A stretch of 64,000 bases of DNA from Mycteria americana (taxonomy: Eukaryota; Chordata; Aves; Ciconiiformes; Ciconiidae), in assembly GCF_035582795.1 (NCBI RefSeq), contig NC_134366.1, positions 31,605,661 through 31,669,660 of the forward strand, written 5' to 3'. The position numbers and the translations under genes were made by a program. Positions 22,674 to 35,858 of this stretch are shown here, in pieces (within the stretch, counting starts at the first letter, position 1; each line of letters begins with the position of its first letter). Below the pieces are notes generated by a model. That model saw only the letters and a list, made by a program, of their open reading frames with translations. It had not been told where the DNA came from and searched no databases.

Positions 22674-22690
22674 TTTTTTTTTTTTTTTTT
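22674..22690 (+). repeat. T homopolymer, 17 bases
   Basis: Seventeen consecutive T bases followed by GGTACC. Simple sequence. Confidence 0.85.
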
Positions 22691-25558
22691 GGTACCTAGC
22701 TAAGGTGTGCGTGATGACACTGAAGGCAGCCCTTAGTGTAGTGTCCTTTAGAGCCTATTAGCTTTACTCTTCAGTTCTGTGTACAATTTGAGAGCTAGGC
22801 AAACATTTTCTTCTAGATGGAGAATAGGTATGTTGCCTAGATTTTTCACTACAGCTGTCAGGAGCAACTTACGTTGACTGCGGGGCTAACTGAAACGAAA
22901 AACTTACATCCAAGATCTGTATTGGATGATATATAAGGCTACTGGTGCCTTTGTAGTTCCCATGTCCTTTGGTTCATAGAGCAAGGGAGTGAACTCGGGA
23001 CCCAAACTACACTTTCCTGTGCAGTCACTAGCTAATGCTGAGACACTTGAGTCTCTTGCAAGTCTTCTGTGATCCTGAAAAACCTGATCTAGACCTGCAG
23101 GATATTATTGTGTTAAGTGCACACAATAGTCTTGGTTAGATTTCTGAGAGGAAAAGGAGGTGTTAGGACTATGCAGGCAGTCTGTAACAGCCATTATCAT
23201 TAATAATGTATTAAAAAGAAGGTTTATAGCCCTGAGGCTATCATCTCAATGATGCATAATCTCAGAAATGTCAAGGTGACTCAGGGTGACGTGATGGACC
23301 GTGGCATCTCTGAACTGCTCTGAAATGTGCCGTTCTGAATAGCACACGTCCTAAAATGCACACGGTACTCAGACACAAAAGCTTTGTCTCCCTCTGAATC
23401 ATAAACATTCTCCTTGGCAAGGATACAGAGCAGCGTAGTGCGTATTGTCTTTGCCTCCTAAAAATGTGGGCTTGTTTTTACGGTCTGTAGCTAATTTGGG
23501 GTATGAAAGATTCTGTAGGTATATAATAGTCTAATTCCCCCCCTTTATTGGGATAGAAATACTTTTTGCTCATGTTCATAGTGGGGGAAGCTAAGTATGG
23601 CTCAAACATATTGTGGATCCAGTAGGGATGTATTTGTCACGTTGCTGCAGTTTAGCTGAAAGTTCTTGCAATTAACAATGTCTGTTTGTTTGTGTGTGTT
23701 AATTTTGTGCCGTGTCACCATACTTCTCTCTTAGATAACATAATTCTTTTTATGAGCGCAGCCTCTTTTCACACAATGGGTTAACCAGCACCGTATTCTT
23801 GTCTGTAATTGCATTAGAGGAGCTTTGAGCTCTTCCCTAGGGTCAGTACAAATCAAAGTCAAGCACCGATGCCAAAACCTTATGCACAGCTACTCTTTGA
23901 CCCATTGTTGGTTTTTTTTTTTTTAGTTGGATATTTTAGGGTCCAATGCAACGACAAAAATACATTGATGTGAAAGGAGGTGTAGAAAGAAATTAATTTG
24001 AATTCTTCAGACTGTATCAGGATGTCATCAGATAAAGGGCAGTTCATCTGAATGTCTTCTTCCGTTGGAGTAGGTAGTTGCAAATTCTTAGGAAATAGCA
24101 TTCCTAGTAGGGACCAGGTGGTGTAGCCACTCCTCCCACCCCATGACCTGATGTTTTCATTTTATTTTTATACAATGCCTTTCAACAATAGGCTTTTATT
24201 ATGTTCGGTGGACTGTGTTTTTTATAATGGGCTGGGCTTCCTGACCAGCAGAACATCTACCTCTCTTGAAAATTACCCAAGAGTTTCTCTCAGAAAGCTC
24301 TTCTCTTAGAGTACGTTATGGTCACTCAATAAACTTGCTCTGCATCTGGCATTCTGAGTGGGGTTTTTCCCATTTTAGCACCAGTTGGCTTTCTAAATTA
24401 AAATAGCCTTGCTGGTATGACAGTGCGGGTGTAAATTTGTTGGGTCTTGGACAAAGCTGAGATAGGCCCTTGCCACTTCCAATTTTTTGTGTTAGAGGAC
24501 TGACACCTAAGTTCTTCTTGGGCTCTGCTGTGGTCTAGGCTGTGCACTAGCAAATTTGTCTCTGCCCATTGCAAGTTATACCACAAAGTGACTTTGGGCA
24601 GTGCCAATGCACGTCAGAACTCTGGGGTAAACACCTGGCTTTAGTCAAGTTAGTAGCCAAGCTCTCATTAATTTCAATAGAGTCAGGCTTGTAAAACTCA
24701 GGGGTTTTTTTGTCCAACCTCTGACACAGAGGCAGATATGAACACATATCTACCTATACATTTTGATTTAAAACCATGTGACCATGTTAGCTGAGGTAGT
24801 GCCGTGCCTGCGGCTACCAAGTCATGGTGAAAGGCTTTCTCTGCTAAGTTGGGCTTGGTGCTGTCCTAACATGCTCACACAGACACTTCTTTTTTCCAGC
24901 ACGGCACATGAACTGAAAAAACTTTCATCTGCTTGGCAGAAGCCTGCAGTATGCAGTGCAAACAGATCCCTATCTGACATGCGAGTGAGTTATACCAAGT
25001 GTGCATTCCTCAGTCCTTCTCTGTAAAATAAGGGTAATTCTTTCTTCCTTTTGTAAGATGCTTTGGATGAAAGGTGTTTAATTGATGTAAAGTGTTACTG
25101 TTAGGAATGTACCTCGTCGCTTCCAGCTGCTTATGCTGCTGACATACAACCCAATTCTTTTCCTCTCAGGCATTACTCCAGTGAGCAAGAACAAGTTCTG
25201 ACTGGTCTTCTGCAGTGATATCCCTGAGTTCATGGCATTGCTGCTGTTTTACCACCCCAACGATCAGCCTTGATTGTATTAATGCTTTTCCTAATCCTGA
25301 CAAGAAAAATAACTTTTGCTTCTGTCCGGCAACTTTAAACATGTTTGATTAACTTCCAGTAAAACTGAGACTTTGCCTTTAGGAGGTTTTCTTAGCAAGG
25401 AGCAGAGCTGTTTGTATCTGAAACATTGTTGGGTTTCTCTGTGTGGTAGCTTTATCTCATTGAGACACTGCTCACTAAGGTTGGGGATGGCATCTTGTTC
25501 TAGAGGCCATCAGTAGTCTCTCCTTGTCTCCAGCTGTAACCAAAGAGCCTCTTCTGCC

Positions 25559-25575
25559 TTTTTTTTTTTTTTTTT
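25559..25575 (+). repeat. T homopolymer, 17 bases
   Basis: Seventeen T bases, followed about 25 bases later by a run of about ten A bases. The two could pair as a hairpin. Simple sequence. Confidence 0.85.
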
Positions 25576-26840
25576 GAGCCAGGAAAGCTTTCAGCCAAAA
25601 AAAAAATATTCTTGAGGGAGGTCAGAGCCTTCAAATGCAATAAGTAAAATCCTATCAGACAGTATGTTTAGAGGGTATGTACCGCAGTTCTAAGTGTCTA
25701 TCAGGTTTAATTAACTGCTTTTAGTCTGTGGCACAGATAGCTCCAGGACTCTTTATTTCCTATGCATTTCTTTCTCATAAAGGCATTGATGGCAGAGTCA
25801 GAGGTCTTGGGGGTGGTAAGGAGTGAGGGATGTTACCTTCTACTGAAATAAATAAATAAAAAGTCGTAAACAATCCTTTCTAGTTCTTTTTTCCTTTCTC
25901 CCCTGGCCCTGTGGCTGCACCGTGCTGTTGTGAGAGACCTGTTAGGACTGCAAAGTAGCAGTTTGCTTGGCAGGTCCTAGAAGAGCCTGATGAGAGGAGT
26001 CATTATCTAGTATCTGCCAGCAGCTTCGGGAAGAAAGAAATGGAATTTGGGTCTCCCTGAAGGTGTCTGAATTAAGAGAAATTCAGCCTTCAGGTGCTTA
26101 TTATGTATAATCATATAACCAAGGGTTAATTAGGAAAGCCCCTGTGGTATTTCAAATGTTTGAGGGATCTCTTAAAGCTGAGCAAACCAGGCTTTGGGAT
26201 GGAGACTGAAGTCTTAACAAGTAGTCCCGCGGGACTTTTGCAACCCTACGTGACTCTCACTTTCACTGGCTTGGCTTGCTATTTTATAAGCTATGACGCA
26301 GATGTTAAAGCAAGAATAAGGAAGTATTAATGCCTGATAAGCACTGCAGCAATTTGCAGAGACGCCAAGTAATTGAATTGGAAGTAGATTAGCGTATTCG
26401 TGGTCCGAATCCTAGCACGTATACTAGCACATACACAATCTTGTATAAATAGTCACGACAGTAGCTGATTTGTTACATATTTGGCATAGGGTGTATATTA
26501 TTTCCTCACCAATGCCAAACTGCAAGCTAGCTCTAACCGTATAGGATGTGTTTAAAAAAAATAAATGGCTGAGGCTACAAAAGTCAGAGAGGTAAAACCT
26601 TTAGGTACCAATAGTTCACCCTGAGGAGTCTGTACATAACTATACTGTATCCTCTACATCTGGTACACATCAATTTTTTGAGCTATGGCTTGATAAACTT
26701 AGAAATCCTGATTACATCCTTGAAAGCAACTGTGAAAGAATAAAATCTGTATAAAAAAAACCAGTCCATTTTGTAGGAATATACTTCAGCCAGTTGTGGA
26801 ACTACTAGGGAAAGAAACTGCAAGGCTCTGTTGCAGAGAA

Positions 26841-26928
26841 GTTGTTTGTTTGGGTTTTTTTTTGTGTGTGGGTGTTTTTTTTTTGCTTTTGTTTGTGTGT
26901 TTTTGTTTTGTTGTTTTTTTTTTTTTTG
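26841..26928 (+). repeat. T/G low-complexity tract
   Basis: About 90 bases of T runs broken by single G or GTGTG motifs, ending in 14 T bases. TCTTCAG follows, so the tract mimics a splice acceptor, but no exon is recognised after it. Confidence 0.85.
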
Positions 26929-28581
26929 TCTTCAGATGATCTTGCCAGAAAGTCCTCAGTTCATTTGCTTAATAACATAGGATAATTCAAACAGCACCAG
27001 GCACTTTGGGTATTCCTGCCTTGCCTCTAGCTGCTGTTCCAGGAAGGGACAGATCCCATAATGTCTGATTAAATATGCAGCCTTAGGCAGGTGTCTTGGA
27101 TACCCCAATGAACTGAGTCCAAAGACTTCCAACAAAAATCTAAAGCATCTGGGAATCGATTTCCTGCACTAATACAGTACTGTGGAAAATTAAAAACTAT
27201 ATTTTCAGTTTCCTAAAACACAAGTTTCTCTAACCTCTTACTTGCTTGAGCAGCTAAAAATTCTCTTCACTAATAGTATAATGGCTCCAACGTTGGAAAA
27301 TCCTTTATTTGTTCTTTTTTTGTTCAATGCTGGATACTTTTCAGCATCTCTAAACACAAATTTCTAACTGTCTAGTATCTGATATTAAAAAATAAACCCC
27401 CCCAAAACCTAATAACTTAGTTTTGATCTCATAATTTGTTTCCTAAGTTCTAATCAGTAAGAAAACCAATTAATTTTGTTTCACTCTATTCTTATTTGAG
27501 ATCTGTGCATTAATAAAATCTACACCAAATTGCAGCACTGGCTCCCTTCCAGAAGTATATTATGCAAGGTAGCAGCAGTAAGCCATGCTCTAGAAAGCCT
27601 GTCTGAGAGCACGTAGTTGGAAGCATGGGGTTGTGCTTTCTTCTGCGTTGCACTGCTGTACAGATCATAGCAGGACTCCAGCAGCATGGAACTGCAAATC
27701 TGGGCAGATGTTCTTTAACAACTGGTTTGATGTATAGTGTTTATGACAAGAAAACTCATTTAAACTTGTGTTCAAGGTCAGTTGAACTTAGATCATACAT
27801 TTAAACCTTCGCTGTACTCTGGTTAGTCTCCTTACTGTCTTCATAGTAGAAACTATTTCTAAAATGACTGATGTGAGCAAGGGACTTTCCCCTGACTACA
27901 AGAGAGGCTGGACAAGACATTTACCATTAATTTTTATGATTTTTTTTAAACTGCTTTAGCTTGATAGCATTAGTGGAGAGTCAAAATTATCTTCGGAACT
28001 GCATCAATTACGACCAACTAGGAATCTTACTGTTATCTCTTGATGTTGAATAGCATAAAGATACACCCCGCTTGCCACAATAGCAAAATGTATCTGCAAG
28101 AGGTTTAGGCACAGAAAAATGAAGTATAAATCCCTGTTTTGGCTATTTGGTCACAAATATACTGGGCTCTTGAACCCAGCCCTTCCAGCATTAATATGCA
28201 GGAGAGTTGTGCAGACATATTCAAACCTGCTGGGCGGAGGTGGGGAGGAAAGACTCTGGAGGTCGAACTTAGCAAAATCTTGCATCTTTGAAAAGTGAAT
28301 TAGTAGACGTTGGCAGCTGCTAATCTGTAGAGTAAATGTTTCATCAAAAACAAAGTCAAGGGACAGCTATTTACAGTCAGTTGTCTACAAGCAACATTTA
28401 ATTTGAGAAGGATGATTCCTAGTCAGTGTAACTCAGCTTTCTTACAGCTGTTACGATGTTATAGCTGGGTTACTTATCCTCACAAATTTGAAACTACAGC
28501 CAATTATACTGTCATAAATTCAACATGAGCTTCTTGTTGCTTGGTGCACTGTAAACAGTACAGATACAACAGGAGTGTGAT

Positions 28582-28608
28582 ATCTTTTTTTTTTTTAAAA
28601 AAAAAGAT
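28582..28608. repeat. T12-A9 inverted homopolymer with ATC/GAT ends
   Basis: ATC, twelve T, nine A, then GAT. The arrangement is nearly self-complementary. A second small inverted pair, TTCATTC and GAATGAA, follows directly. Both are AT-rich hairpin candidates without known role. Confidence 0.75.
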
Positions 28609-30012
28609 TCATTCCAAAGAATGAAATAATAAGTGGGTAAGAAACGTAGGTCAAAACTCTGTACCTGTCAGTTATGACAATGTACTCTGCTCTAGCAGTG
28701 GTCTATAGGTGTCCAGTGGTGGGAAATCTGCCCCAAATGGAGGTTATGGCATTGCAAAAGAGGTTTTCTATAGAGGATATAATAAAAACTATCTCAGTTT
28801 CATTAGAGGTAAGGATAGAGGCCAAAAAATGGTGATCTGGCTCAGTAAAATGGACAGTGGGTATTTATGAGGAAAGCGGTGTGTGCTCTCCTCCCAAAGA
28901 CTGTGCCGTATGGCCCAGTGCCACCAGTTGAGGGTGATGATCAAGCAAAGCATTTCCAGATGCAGGCTGCTGCCATTAAACCTTTTTGTTTTGTTAACTG
29001 CTTGCAAGCAGGGAGAGGGCTCCAGACATCTCCATCAGTGCACAAGTACCTGGTCAGATCTCATGTCTACTGGCTTGGGGCAGCACTTGTCACTCCTGGG
29101 GAGAGCCCATGGTCACCTGGATGCCTTCAGAAACTATTGGCTGCTGTTTAGTGCTGTTGAATAATGATCAAGTATTTTCTTCTTTCTTTCTATTTTCTCT
29201 CTTCCTTCTCCTCAAGTTGCCTCCTCTGAAAAGCTGTGACCCTCAGCCTTTCCACCCCACACGCCATCTGTTGTTCTCTGTGTTTGATCCCTGCTCCCAA
29301 GGTGTCTCTCTGTTTTGGGTTAGGACTTGTTGTTAGGATATGTCTGCTTCCTTTTCTCCTATGTATTTTCAGATGGACAGAAGCCAATGGCAGATAACTA
29401 GGGGAAAATATAAAGACTATGTTAATACTCCCTGCAGCTCTGGAGGAAAAATCATTGCTCTTAATGTAAACCTGTGCTCCTCGGTTCCTTTTTCACTTTC
29501 CCCTGTTGCCCAGTTTGCTTTCCTAAGGGCTCTGTCTCCCACTTGATGCAGGTGTGAAGCAGGTGTTCCTTATGACTGAAGATGGTCTATCTGGGCTAAG
29601 CACGTGTCAGCCAAAGTCCCCACCTGCTTGCAGAGTGTGTTCTTCAATGTCAAATTCAAAGGATGGCTTGAAGGTCAAACAGGGTTTTGTGGGTTTTTTT
29701 TGGTTACCTGTCTGCCTCCTTGATATAGTAACTAGAAAAGTAAAATTAGGGGAAGTACAGATAGCTGAATTCTTGGTAGTTGGTATAATTTGAATGTTGA
29801 CTACGTTTGTGTGTTTATATATGTGTAGGGGGAGGCAGTTTAATGAAAAATGCAAGAAAGAGTCTGTGAGGTGAGATATGTAGAGATTGTCCTTGAGACC
29901 CAGTTGTCTTAGTTAATACTGGATAGCTGGACCTGGTGATTTCACATTCTTTTGTGCTGGAAACCTTTTACTCAACAGGACTGGATTTTCCTAAAAAATG
30001 GTTAGGGGGAAG

Positions 30013-30092
30013 TGGGTTTTTTGGTTGTTTTTGTGTTTGTTTGGGGTTTTTTGGGGGTGGGTTATTTTCCCTTAATTTTTTTTTTTTTTTGG
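30013..30092 (+). repeat. G/T low-complexity tract
   Basis: Blocks of G (three to five) alternate with T runs, ending in 15 T bases. Three G-runs at about 30043-30061 give partial quadruplex potential, but the fourth is too distant for a standard fold. Confidence 0.75.
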
Positions 30093-32074
30093 TGAATGTC
30101 AGTGACAGTGCTTGTAGCCTCTGAAAGATCAGTTTTGGGGGATATTTCAATGAGCAAAATGAACAAACAAACCAGTTCAGTGAGTATATAAAATTGTATT
30201 CTAGCAAAATCTTTATCTTTCATTCTAAGTCTGTCTCAAACTGACTGCAACACAGAAACATAGACATCTTCCTGTCCATTTCCAAGCTCATTGGTTCCTA
30301 TTTTTTGCAGGATCTCAGCGTGCATTGTGTCACATATGCATACATGCTACCAAGTGTATGAATATATAGTACCTTTTCGTTGATTTTCTATGGAAAGTCA
30401 AGGTCTCTGAAGAGAATTTATTAATAGAGCTGAATGGAATTAGAAGCTGAAACATAGCAGTGCTACAACAAGGATAAATTTATACCAAGGGCAGCTCCAA
30501 AATGATTTGCATAGCTTCAGTAGTTTTCCGCTACCTGGAAACCTCAAGAGGCTGAATAATATTCTTACCTACTTGCAATTTATAAGGGCTATGGGTATCT
30601 AATCCACGGCTTTCTCTTCATAGAGCTATGTTTTCTATTTTTGAGTTTGGCTTCCTGCAATATTTGTGGAGGTAAGTATGGGGATTTTTTTCTGCAATGT
30701 CTTTGGGCGTGTCTGAAAAATGTTTTCTTTTGATAAAGAATTTGGGTTGGGTTTTTTTTTTTTCCCAGAGCAGGCCTCACCATAGAAACTTGTTTTCAAT
30801 TTAGTACTGATAGGAAGCTGTTTATTTTTTAAAAAGTTACAAATAAGTAATACTTTTTTTTTTTTTTCAGTAGCAAACCACAATCTTGATGTAGCTAACT
30901 TGCCCGAGCAGAACGATAGGGTTAGGGTGACAGTACCGAAAGTCTGGAGGTCAGCGTGCTCTCTTCGTGTGGCCCCTGCTGATAGTGCCACTCCAGCCAG
31001 GTTTTGCTGAAAGCCTTTCCCTGTGTTTCAGGCAGACAACCTACTGATGAATTGGCCGTGGTGAGAAATGCCGGTGTGACTGAAGTGCTCTGTGGATGGC
31101 ACTTTTTGGACAGCCGTGGTTGTGCGAGCTTCCTGATGTGGCCCCGGTATCTCATCCCCTTTCTGTCTGCCCTGGGCTGGAGCTGCCCGACAACGTGCTA
31201 CCTCTTGTAATGATCCCTGCAGAGACAGCGAGCTCGCTCGCCTAATCCTGTCCATTTCTTACACAGAGAAAGAGAGGGCGGGTGGGAAGGGATATATGGA
31301 CGAAAATCCTGGCTGGAGGGCCTGAGCAGGGCTGTGCTGCAGCACTTCATTTCCACTTCTATCTATCTCACATCTCTCACACCTGGTCCTTAAAAATGCT
31401 CCTGTGGGTGGCCCGGCCCCAGACAACAGTAACCATTGCCTCCAAGAGTCCCATTGGTGTTACTGGTTTTGATCTCCTCCGGGCTGCAAGCCTCAAAGTA
31501 TGGGACTCCTTCTTTGAGATAGCTCCCTGAGCAGCTTTCCAGAAAAGATCATCTATTCTCAAAGGTATTTTCTCTGACTTTATAGAAAAGGCCTTGGTCT
31601 GCTGCTGCTTCACTAGGAATGAGCTGGAAGCCTTTGATATTTGAAAGCTGAGCTGTTATGATCAGATACATAAATCACATGGGTAGCTGGTCAAAAGTGT
31701 TCAGTGTTAGGCAGATAATATTGCTGAAAAATGCTTCACTTTCTCTCGTTGTCCTTTTTAGCAGGGCTGTTCACGTAATCTGTGACTTCAGTTTTGGGTT
31801 AGGCAACTATAAGAAATCCTATACATATTAGGTTTACGGCATCAAAATTTGCTTCTCATGAATGATCTTCAGTGTTTGCTTTTAATTTACTCTGAATGTC
31901 CACACTGGCAAACTTACTCTGCCAACTATTTATAAAATATGAATGCAAACAAACAAACCCCTGAGGTTTAGACTGAAAAGTTTTTGCAGACTTCATTGAA
32001 TTGTGTTTACTTTCTATTTGCCTTATATTGGTTTATTCCGTTTTATTAAGGTGCTGGAGTGGTAGCTTGGAGCA

Positions 32075-32160
32075 TTTTCTTTTTTTTCCCCCCCTCCTTT
32101 CTGCTCTGCAGCTCAAGAACACAGGGGATAGTATAGAGGAACTGTCACCAAAGAAATAAA
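32075..32160 (+). other. weak candidate terminal exon with strong acceptor-like tract
   Basis: A pyrimidine tract of about 32 bases (32075-32106) leads to CTCTGCAG ending at 32111, a good match to a splice acceptor. Reading on in the frame starting at 32112 gives LKNTGDSIEELSPKK and then TAA at 32157-32159. The hydrophilic, Ser-Pro-containing peptide looks like a protein tail, but I recognise no family. AATAAA overlaps the stop and another lies at 32461. Fifteen codons is too short to exclude chance, and an acceptor-like tract is easy to find in a T-rich genome. Confidence 0.18.
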
Positions 32161-32735
32161 TTTCCTCTTCCATGTGTCCAAAGAAACTGAGTTATGGATT
32201 TCATGAAAATGTGCAGTCTGAGCTGCCCTGTGCTTTCTCCCGTTCCAAGCATTGATATGGGATCTATGGACTTTGTACCTGTTCATGCTTTCCAGATTGC
32301 TGTCATGAGATACTTGAGTAAGAATTAATGAATTAAGACCTCAGGATCTTTGTTTTATGGAAAGAAAATCAAGACAGGTGTAATGAGAAGTCAGCTGCAA
32401 ACAAATAACCTTACTCCTTAGTCTCGAAGGTTGAATAATTCTGTATGTGTTTGTTAGCAAAATAAATTACAAAGCAAATGTGCTCAGGCACTGCATCCAG
32501 AGGGACTCCATTTTGTGCTAATTTATTAATTGTTTTCATGTTAGTTGGCCTGTCAGAAGAGCTACTTATCTCCTGCCTGAGGTGTTATCATTCTTGCTAG
32601 ATGCTGTTCTCTGCTAACAGAAATAATGTTTTCCAAGTTTAAGAATGAGATACTGTAAAGCCTATAGAAATGAATAGCCCAGCACTGGGCAAGCACCATT
32701 TGCCTAGCAAACAAATGCACCTTTTCATTTTTATG
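32161..32735. other. non-coding, unique sequence
   Basis: No open frame of note. AATAAA at 32461-32466 could serve as a polyadenylation signal if the upstream exon candidate is real. Nothing else is visible. Confidence 0.5.
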
Positions 32736-33495
32736 TCAGTGGCTTAGGTTAAGCTTTCCCCTGATGGCTCCTGAGCAGAACATCTTGGCGTTTAATGTGA
32801 AGGGACAGGGACAATCAAAGAGCAGGGTTCTAACGAAGGCCAGCTCTCGTGCTGGGCAGCGCAGCCCTGTGCAGGAGGCAGATGCTTGTACCACTGAGTC
32901 AAGAGCTGTTTGGGTTTTGTCCTTAAAGCTCCAGCTTCCTGAGTCAGGTGAACGTATAATTAGTGCAAGGCTTGGCTTTTGTCTTGTAATTGTACTGTTG
33001 GAAACCCGAGAGCTTTGCATTGTTTCAGTGCACCTCCCTGACTTGAATGCTGGGCAGTAAATGCTGAAATATAGTGTCAGAAGGTTGGTGGGTTTTTTCC
33101 CCACCACGTGTAGCAGCTGGGGCTTAAAGGAAAAGACTGTACATTCCTCAACTTGCTGCAAAATCCTCAGAGCTGGCATGCTGGGTGTAACCAGCCCCGC
33201 ACAAAGGGCAGCAGGGTGTGCTGGGGGCCGGCTGCCTCGTGCACCCAGCCTCACGGCAGCACCATGGCTGAGACCAAAAGCAGACCGCAGCTTCTTGTTG
33301 TACCCCGGGTCAGAAATGCAACACAGCTTTATTTCGGAAACAGCGTTTAAGCCTTGCCCTTGGCAGCTCTGTTCAAAAGGCACTTTCTTTTACATGATCA
33401 GGAGCAATATTTTGGCCATGCTAGCTCGTTCAGGCATCTGGATCGCTGCTAGAAGTGTCAAGCGTGAGGGGCCATGGAGTTTAGGTCTCGCATAA
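32736..33495. other. block open on both strands, probably non-coding
   Basis: The minus strand is open for 215 codons (32736-33383), the longest frame outside the CR1 regions. The plus strand is open for 98 codons (32764-33060) and 144 codons (33061-33495), back to back across the stop. The minus product is rich in Ser, Cys, Arg and Leu, and I see no domain, signal peptide or repeat in it. Local GC is higher than in the flanks, which lengthens chance frames. It could be an unrecognised lineage-specific gene or a decayed retrocopy, but neither has positive support. Confidence 0.3.
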
Positions 33496-34261
33496 GACCT
33501 ACATGTGAAATTGAGTGTAGCTTGCATAGTGACTAGGTGAAGCTCTGCCAATTAATTCAAAATGTAGTAACTGGCAACAGTTCAGACTCAGAAGACCATC
33601 CAACTGTTATTCTGTTTTTTTTTTTTTTGTCTTTACTGTGCCAGCAATGATTACAAATAAAGGAATGTGGATTCTTTCTTTTATTTTTGCTGTGTAGCCT
33701 TGCAAGCCTCTCTGCATAAAGAAGGTCTGCTGATTTCAAGTGAAGCAGTGTTCACTGAAGTGGTAATTTATTTGCTTCCAGAGAGGTGTAGATGTAAATA
33801 AAGTAATCCTGAATTGCCAGCTTACTGTTGTATACTTTTTGGGTTTTACACGCTCGTTGGCAACCCTCTGTTCGAGTTCAGGCATGCTGCTTACAGTCAT
33901 GCTTGTGTGCCAAAGAGTTCCTGGCTAATACCTGTCAACAGAAACCCTTTCTCAGTGTAGGCATCGTGAGTTACCAGTTCCTAGACTGGCTCAGATGAAG
34001 GGATAGTCTTTCACCTCTCTTTTTCCCCTATTAATTACAGGGCCAAGTACTGAATGATCCAGGGGCCTGTTAGGAGAGGTGGCCGCTCCCTTAGGAATGG
34101 AATGCTGTTTGCCCATCACTCTGAAAGCATCCCTCACCACCTGAGGCTTACAGTTAAAAATAAACCTTATACATCCTGAGTACTGACAACAGAGATGGGC
34201 TAGAGAGGTGTGCAGAAATAAAATAATTCTTTCTCTATTTCTGCATGGAAAATTTTTAATT

Positions 34262-34277
34262 CCCCCCCCCCCCCCCC
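34262..34277 (+). repeat. C homopolymer, 16 bases
   Basis: Sixteen consecutive C bases. A simple run that is likely to be length-variable. Confidence 0.88.
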
Positions 34278-34813
34278 ATTACTTGCAGGTCAATTTTTGA
34301 GGATACTTGTCAGAATTATGCATGTTTCATCCTAAAACTTGCCTTTCTTAAAGGGGGCTCTTGTTTAAAAGGTTGCATGTCCTCCTTTGCATGGAAACTG
34401 GATATTTTGAGTGTATATTCAACATTCTTCGTTCCCCTGCTGTAAATTTCTTGATCAATTAATTATTCATGACACTTGTTTTAGAAATCTTCCTACCAGG
34501 TCATTGATGTCTCCACTTTAAGGCTAGAACAGCTGATGCCACTTGGGTCAGAGTAGAGCTGTCCCTGTCAGAGTAATGGCTTCCCTGGTGCTGACTGAAC
34601 TGAAAACAAATCACAGAGTACCTTCTGCCTAGCAGGGCCATGTTTACATCAGTGCAGAAGCCTATTTTGTTTGGCACAGAAGCTGTTTTACCATAGAAAC
34701 CTATAAAACAAATGTTTTAGCATTATAGTAAGTTTAGGTGATTTAACTTAGCTATGAAAAATCTTCAATGTTAATAAATTTCTTAAAACACCAAGGTTGG
34801 AAGTTAGGAATCT

Positions 34814-34914
34814 TGGGGGTGGCTGTTGTTTTTGGTTTGGTGGTTTTTGAGTGTGGTCTTTTTTTGTTTGTTTTTTTTTTTTTTTTTTTAAACCCCTCTT
34901 TCATTGCAGAGGGG
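34814..34914 (+). repeat. G/T tract with adjoining hairpin
   Basis: A GT-rich stretch ends in 19 T bases (34871-34889). A hairpin follows at once: CCCCTCT (34893-34899), eight-base loop, AGAGGGG (34908-34914). In bacteria such a pair would suggest a terminator, but in this avian context no function follows from it. Confidence 0.7.
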
Positions 34915-35844
34915 ATCCTAAAAAATATTACTCTAGGACTTCTTAAATGACTAGAAACCAAGGAAAACAAGTTAAATTATAAAAGCTTGCATATGTAATA
35001 TAAGTAAAGTGCATATTTAATATAAAAGCGTAGGCACCAGTGGATTGTTGTTATTTTTGGACTTGCACAGGTTTGGCATGCTTTGTGCCGATGGTGGGAA
35101 AGGCGTGGGGTTGGACTAAAGTTGTAGTAGGATGTGGAAGGTGAGAGACCTTTTTGGAAGGGCTGACTTTTAATCTGGGCAAAGGAGGTGGACCTGGGCT
35201 GAAATTACAAAAGAAATGCACATCAGCTGTGAGTGGCAGGGCAGGAGGTCAAGGCAGCAGGAAAAGGCACAAAACCAACAAGTAGCACTGGACTTGTTAT
35301 TCGGCAAAGCGCTGGGAACTCCTCTCGCAACAACAACAATGCGAAAAGGCAAAGCAAATGTTCTTGGTGATCCTGATATAAACAACAGGGAATGTGAAAG
35401 TTTTGCTGAATAACTTCAGGCATGTGTGATCAAGGATAACTTGAAAGGTCTGGTCTGGGTGAGACAAAAAATGCCTTTTGGGACTGGAGTACTGATTGGA
35501 AATGCTATGCAAGTAGTAACAGAGGTCCACAGGATACCTCTCTACATAGGCCAAAGGGTGTGTTTAACTTCAAAATGAAGTGTGTAAAAGGGAGAGAAAG
35601 GGACTGACTTTGATACCTTTTTCTGCTTCCAAATAATGACCTCAGTATAAAATCTGTTTATCTTCACTATAGGCCTGAACACTTCCCTCCCAAATGCAGT
35701 TGGTTAGGGTAATATGAACTATTTCTCTTTCTCCTTCCTTGCTGTTTGCAGGAGAAATAGTTTTGTTGATTTTTTTAAAATTATTTTTAAATAGATTGTA
35801 GGTATGTGATTAACTTCATGAAAGAAAGCTAAGATTACTTTAAT

Positions 35845-35858
35845 TGTGTGTGTGTGTG
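35845..35858 (+). repeat. (TG)7 microsatellite
   Basis: Seven TG units followed by GTACCCCCC. Short simple repeat. Confidence 0.85.

Larger units (their letters stand above)
20614..26840. other. non-coding sequence with homopolymer runs
   Basis: About 6.2 kb without a recognised gene. Open frames stay under 100 codons and none shows a domain. Contents are the C24 run (22080-22103), T17 runs (22674-22690 and 25559-25575), and GT/C-rich patches around 21283-21330 and 22360-22430. Confidence 0.5.
26929..32074. other. non-coding, unique sequence
   Basis: About 5.1 kb without a recognised gene. It includes a T12/A9 inverted run (28582-28608), a pyrimidine tract at 29175-29213, a G/T tract (30013-30092), and a moderately GC-rich patch around 30.9-31.5 kb. 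The largest frame (118 codons at 30635-30991 minus) is lysine-rich because it reads through T runs, and it shows no domain. Confidence 0.5.

Noticed and set aside
34893..34914. Hairpin beside a T run as a transcription terminator
   Set aside because: That logic is bacterial. The window is vertebrate, and the hairpin follows rather than precedes the T run.
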